Below are positions 7,346 to 7,617 of a stretch of DNA of 7,617 nucleotides, one piece after another. Position 1 is the first letter of the stretch. Each line of letters begins with the position of its first letter. A program made the translations under genes and the position numbers. Below the pieces are notes generated by a model, which saw only the letters and a list, made by a program, of their open reading frames with translations, had not been told where the DNA came from and did no database searches. The stretch is from Phycisphaera mikurensis NBRC 102666 (GTDB lineage Bacteria > Planctomycetota > Phycisphaerae > Phycisphaerales > SM1A02): the NCBI GenBank assembly GCA_945870475.1, contig CAMBSR010000101.1:1-7617 (forward strand). The letters are read 5' to 3'.

Positions 7346-7617
7346 TCAGTCGCGGCGACGACGCGAGCCGACCAGGCCGACCGCGCCGAGGAGCGCGATG
7401 GCGCCCGGGGCGGGGACGGTGCCCATGTACATGGTGTCGGCGTTGACGAAGAAGCTGGCGGCGCTGGCGCCCAGGGGCTGCACGCGGATGCTGGTGATCA
7501 CCTGGTTCGGATCAGCGACCCAGAAGCCGACGAAGGCCTGAGGCGAGTTGATCGTCTTGATGATCGAATCGCCGGTGGAGAGCTTCAGCCAGATCTTGCC
7601 GGCAACGAAGTTGCCGA
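7346..7617 (-). CDS. PEP-CTERM sorting-domain protein, C-terminal fragment
   Basis: Only the last 89 codons and the TGA stop lie in the window; the start and most of the gene are to the right. The visible part reads GNFVAGKIWLKLSTGDSIIK at its start, then a beta-rich stretch with FVGFWVADPNQVITSIRV and FFVNADTMYMG. The protein ends in a PEP-CTERM tail: VPAPG, a hydrophobic segment of Ala, Leu, Gly, Val and Ile, then SRRRRD. In this family the tail is recognised by an exosortase/archaeosortase-type protease and directs the protein to the cell surface or extracellular matrix. The stretch before the tail resembles the beta-sandwich modules often found in such surface proteins, but I cannot name its function. 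A strong terminator follows directly, so it is probably a separate transcription unit from the mannosidase operon. No exosortase is in the window. Confidence 0.8.
   Translation of the reverse strand, partial: GNFVAGKIWLKLSTGDSIIKTINSPQAFVGFWVADPNQVITSIRVQPLGASAASFFVNADTMYMGTVPAPGAIALLGAVGLVGSRRRRD
7349..7417 (-). other. PEP-CTERM sorting signal
   Basis: This is the tripartite C-terminal signal of the surface protein, translated from the minus strand: VPAPG, a short hydrophobic helix (AIALLGAVGLVGS), then RRRRD at the very end. The classic motif is Pro-Glu-Pro. Here the middle position is Ala, a PAPG form that I associate with Phycisphaerae-type planctomycetes. It is the main clue to the source organism. 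Confidence 0.8.

Noticed and set aside
7056..7541. Plus-strand open frame of 161 codons over the GH38 start and PEP-CTERM end
   Set aside because: It is antisense to two supported coding regions and the terminator, and has Arg/Pro/Ser-rich composition with no domain.

Overview
This GC-rich window (about two thirds G+C by eye) holds four genes, all on the minus strand, so transcription runs from high to low coordinates. The best guess for the source is a planctomycete of the Phycisphaerae type. The main reasons are the C-terminal sorting tail of the rightmost protein (VPAPG, a small-residue hydrophobic helix, then four arginines), which resembles the PEP-CTERM variant common in that group, and a glycan-use locus that relies on a sodium symporter and shows no SusC/SusD genes. 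Verrucomicrobia and relatives remain possible.

In transcription order: (1) 7617-7346 is the C-terminal end of a probably secreted PEP-CTERM protein. (2) The gap of about 150 bases at 7345-7198 holds a strong intrinsic terminator for that gene and a weak candidate promoter for the next. (3) 7197-4012 encodes a large GH38 alpha-mannosidase. (4) 4015-2012 encodes a sodium:solute symporter (SSS/SLC5 family) whose start codon overlaps the GH38 stop as ATGA. (5) 1998 to the left edge encodes a GH2 beta-mannosidase, starting 13 bases after the symporter stop and cut by the window edge after 666 codons.

The three metabolic genes look like one tightly packed, translationally coupled operon for taking up a mannose-containing oligosaccharide and breaking it down. 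Neither hydrolase has a recognisable signal peptide, so both are probably cytoplasmic. A working model is that the symporter imports the glycoside with Na+, the GH38 enzyme trims alpha-linked mannose, and the GH2 enzyme releases a beta-linked mannose. Having both anomeric specificities in one operon fits an N-glycan-like substrate with alpha-mannose on a beta-mannose core, but the true substrate cannot be read from sequence.

The plus strand carries very long open frames opposite these genes. They are by-products of GC-rich codon usage and are not called. No tRNA, rRNA, CRISPR array, insertion sequence or integration site was seen. No clearly novel system was found; the operon and the start-site region of the GH38 gene are the points most worth checking.
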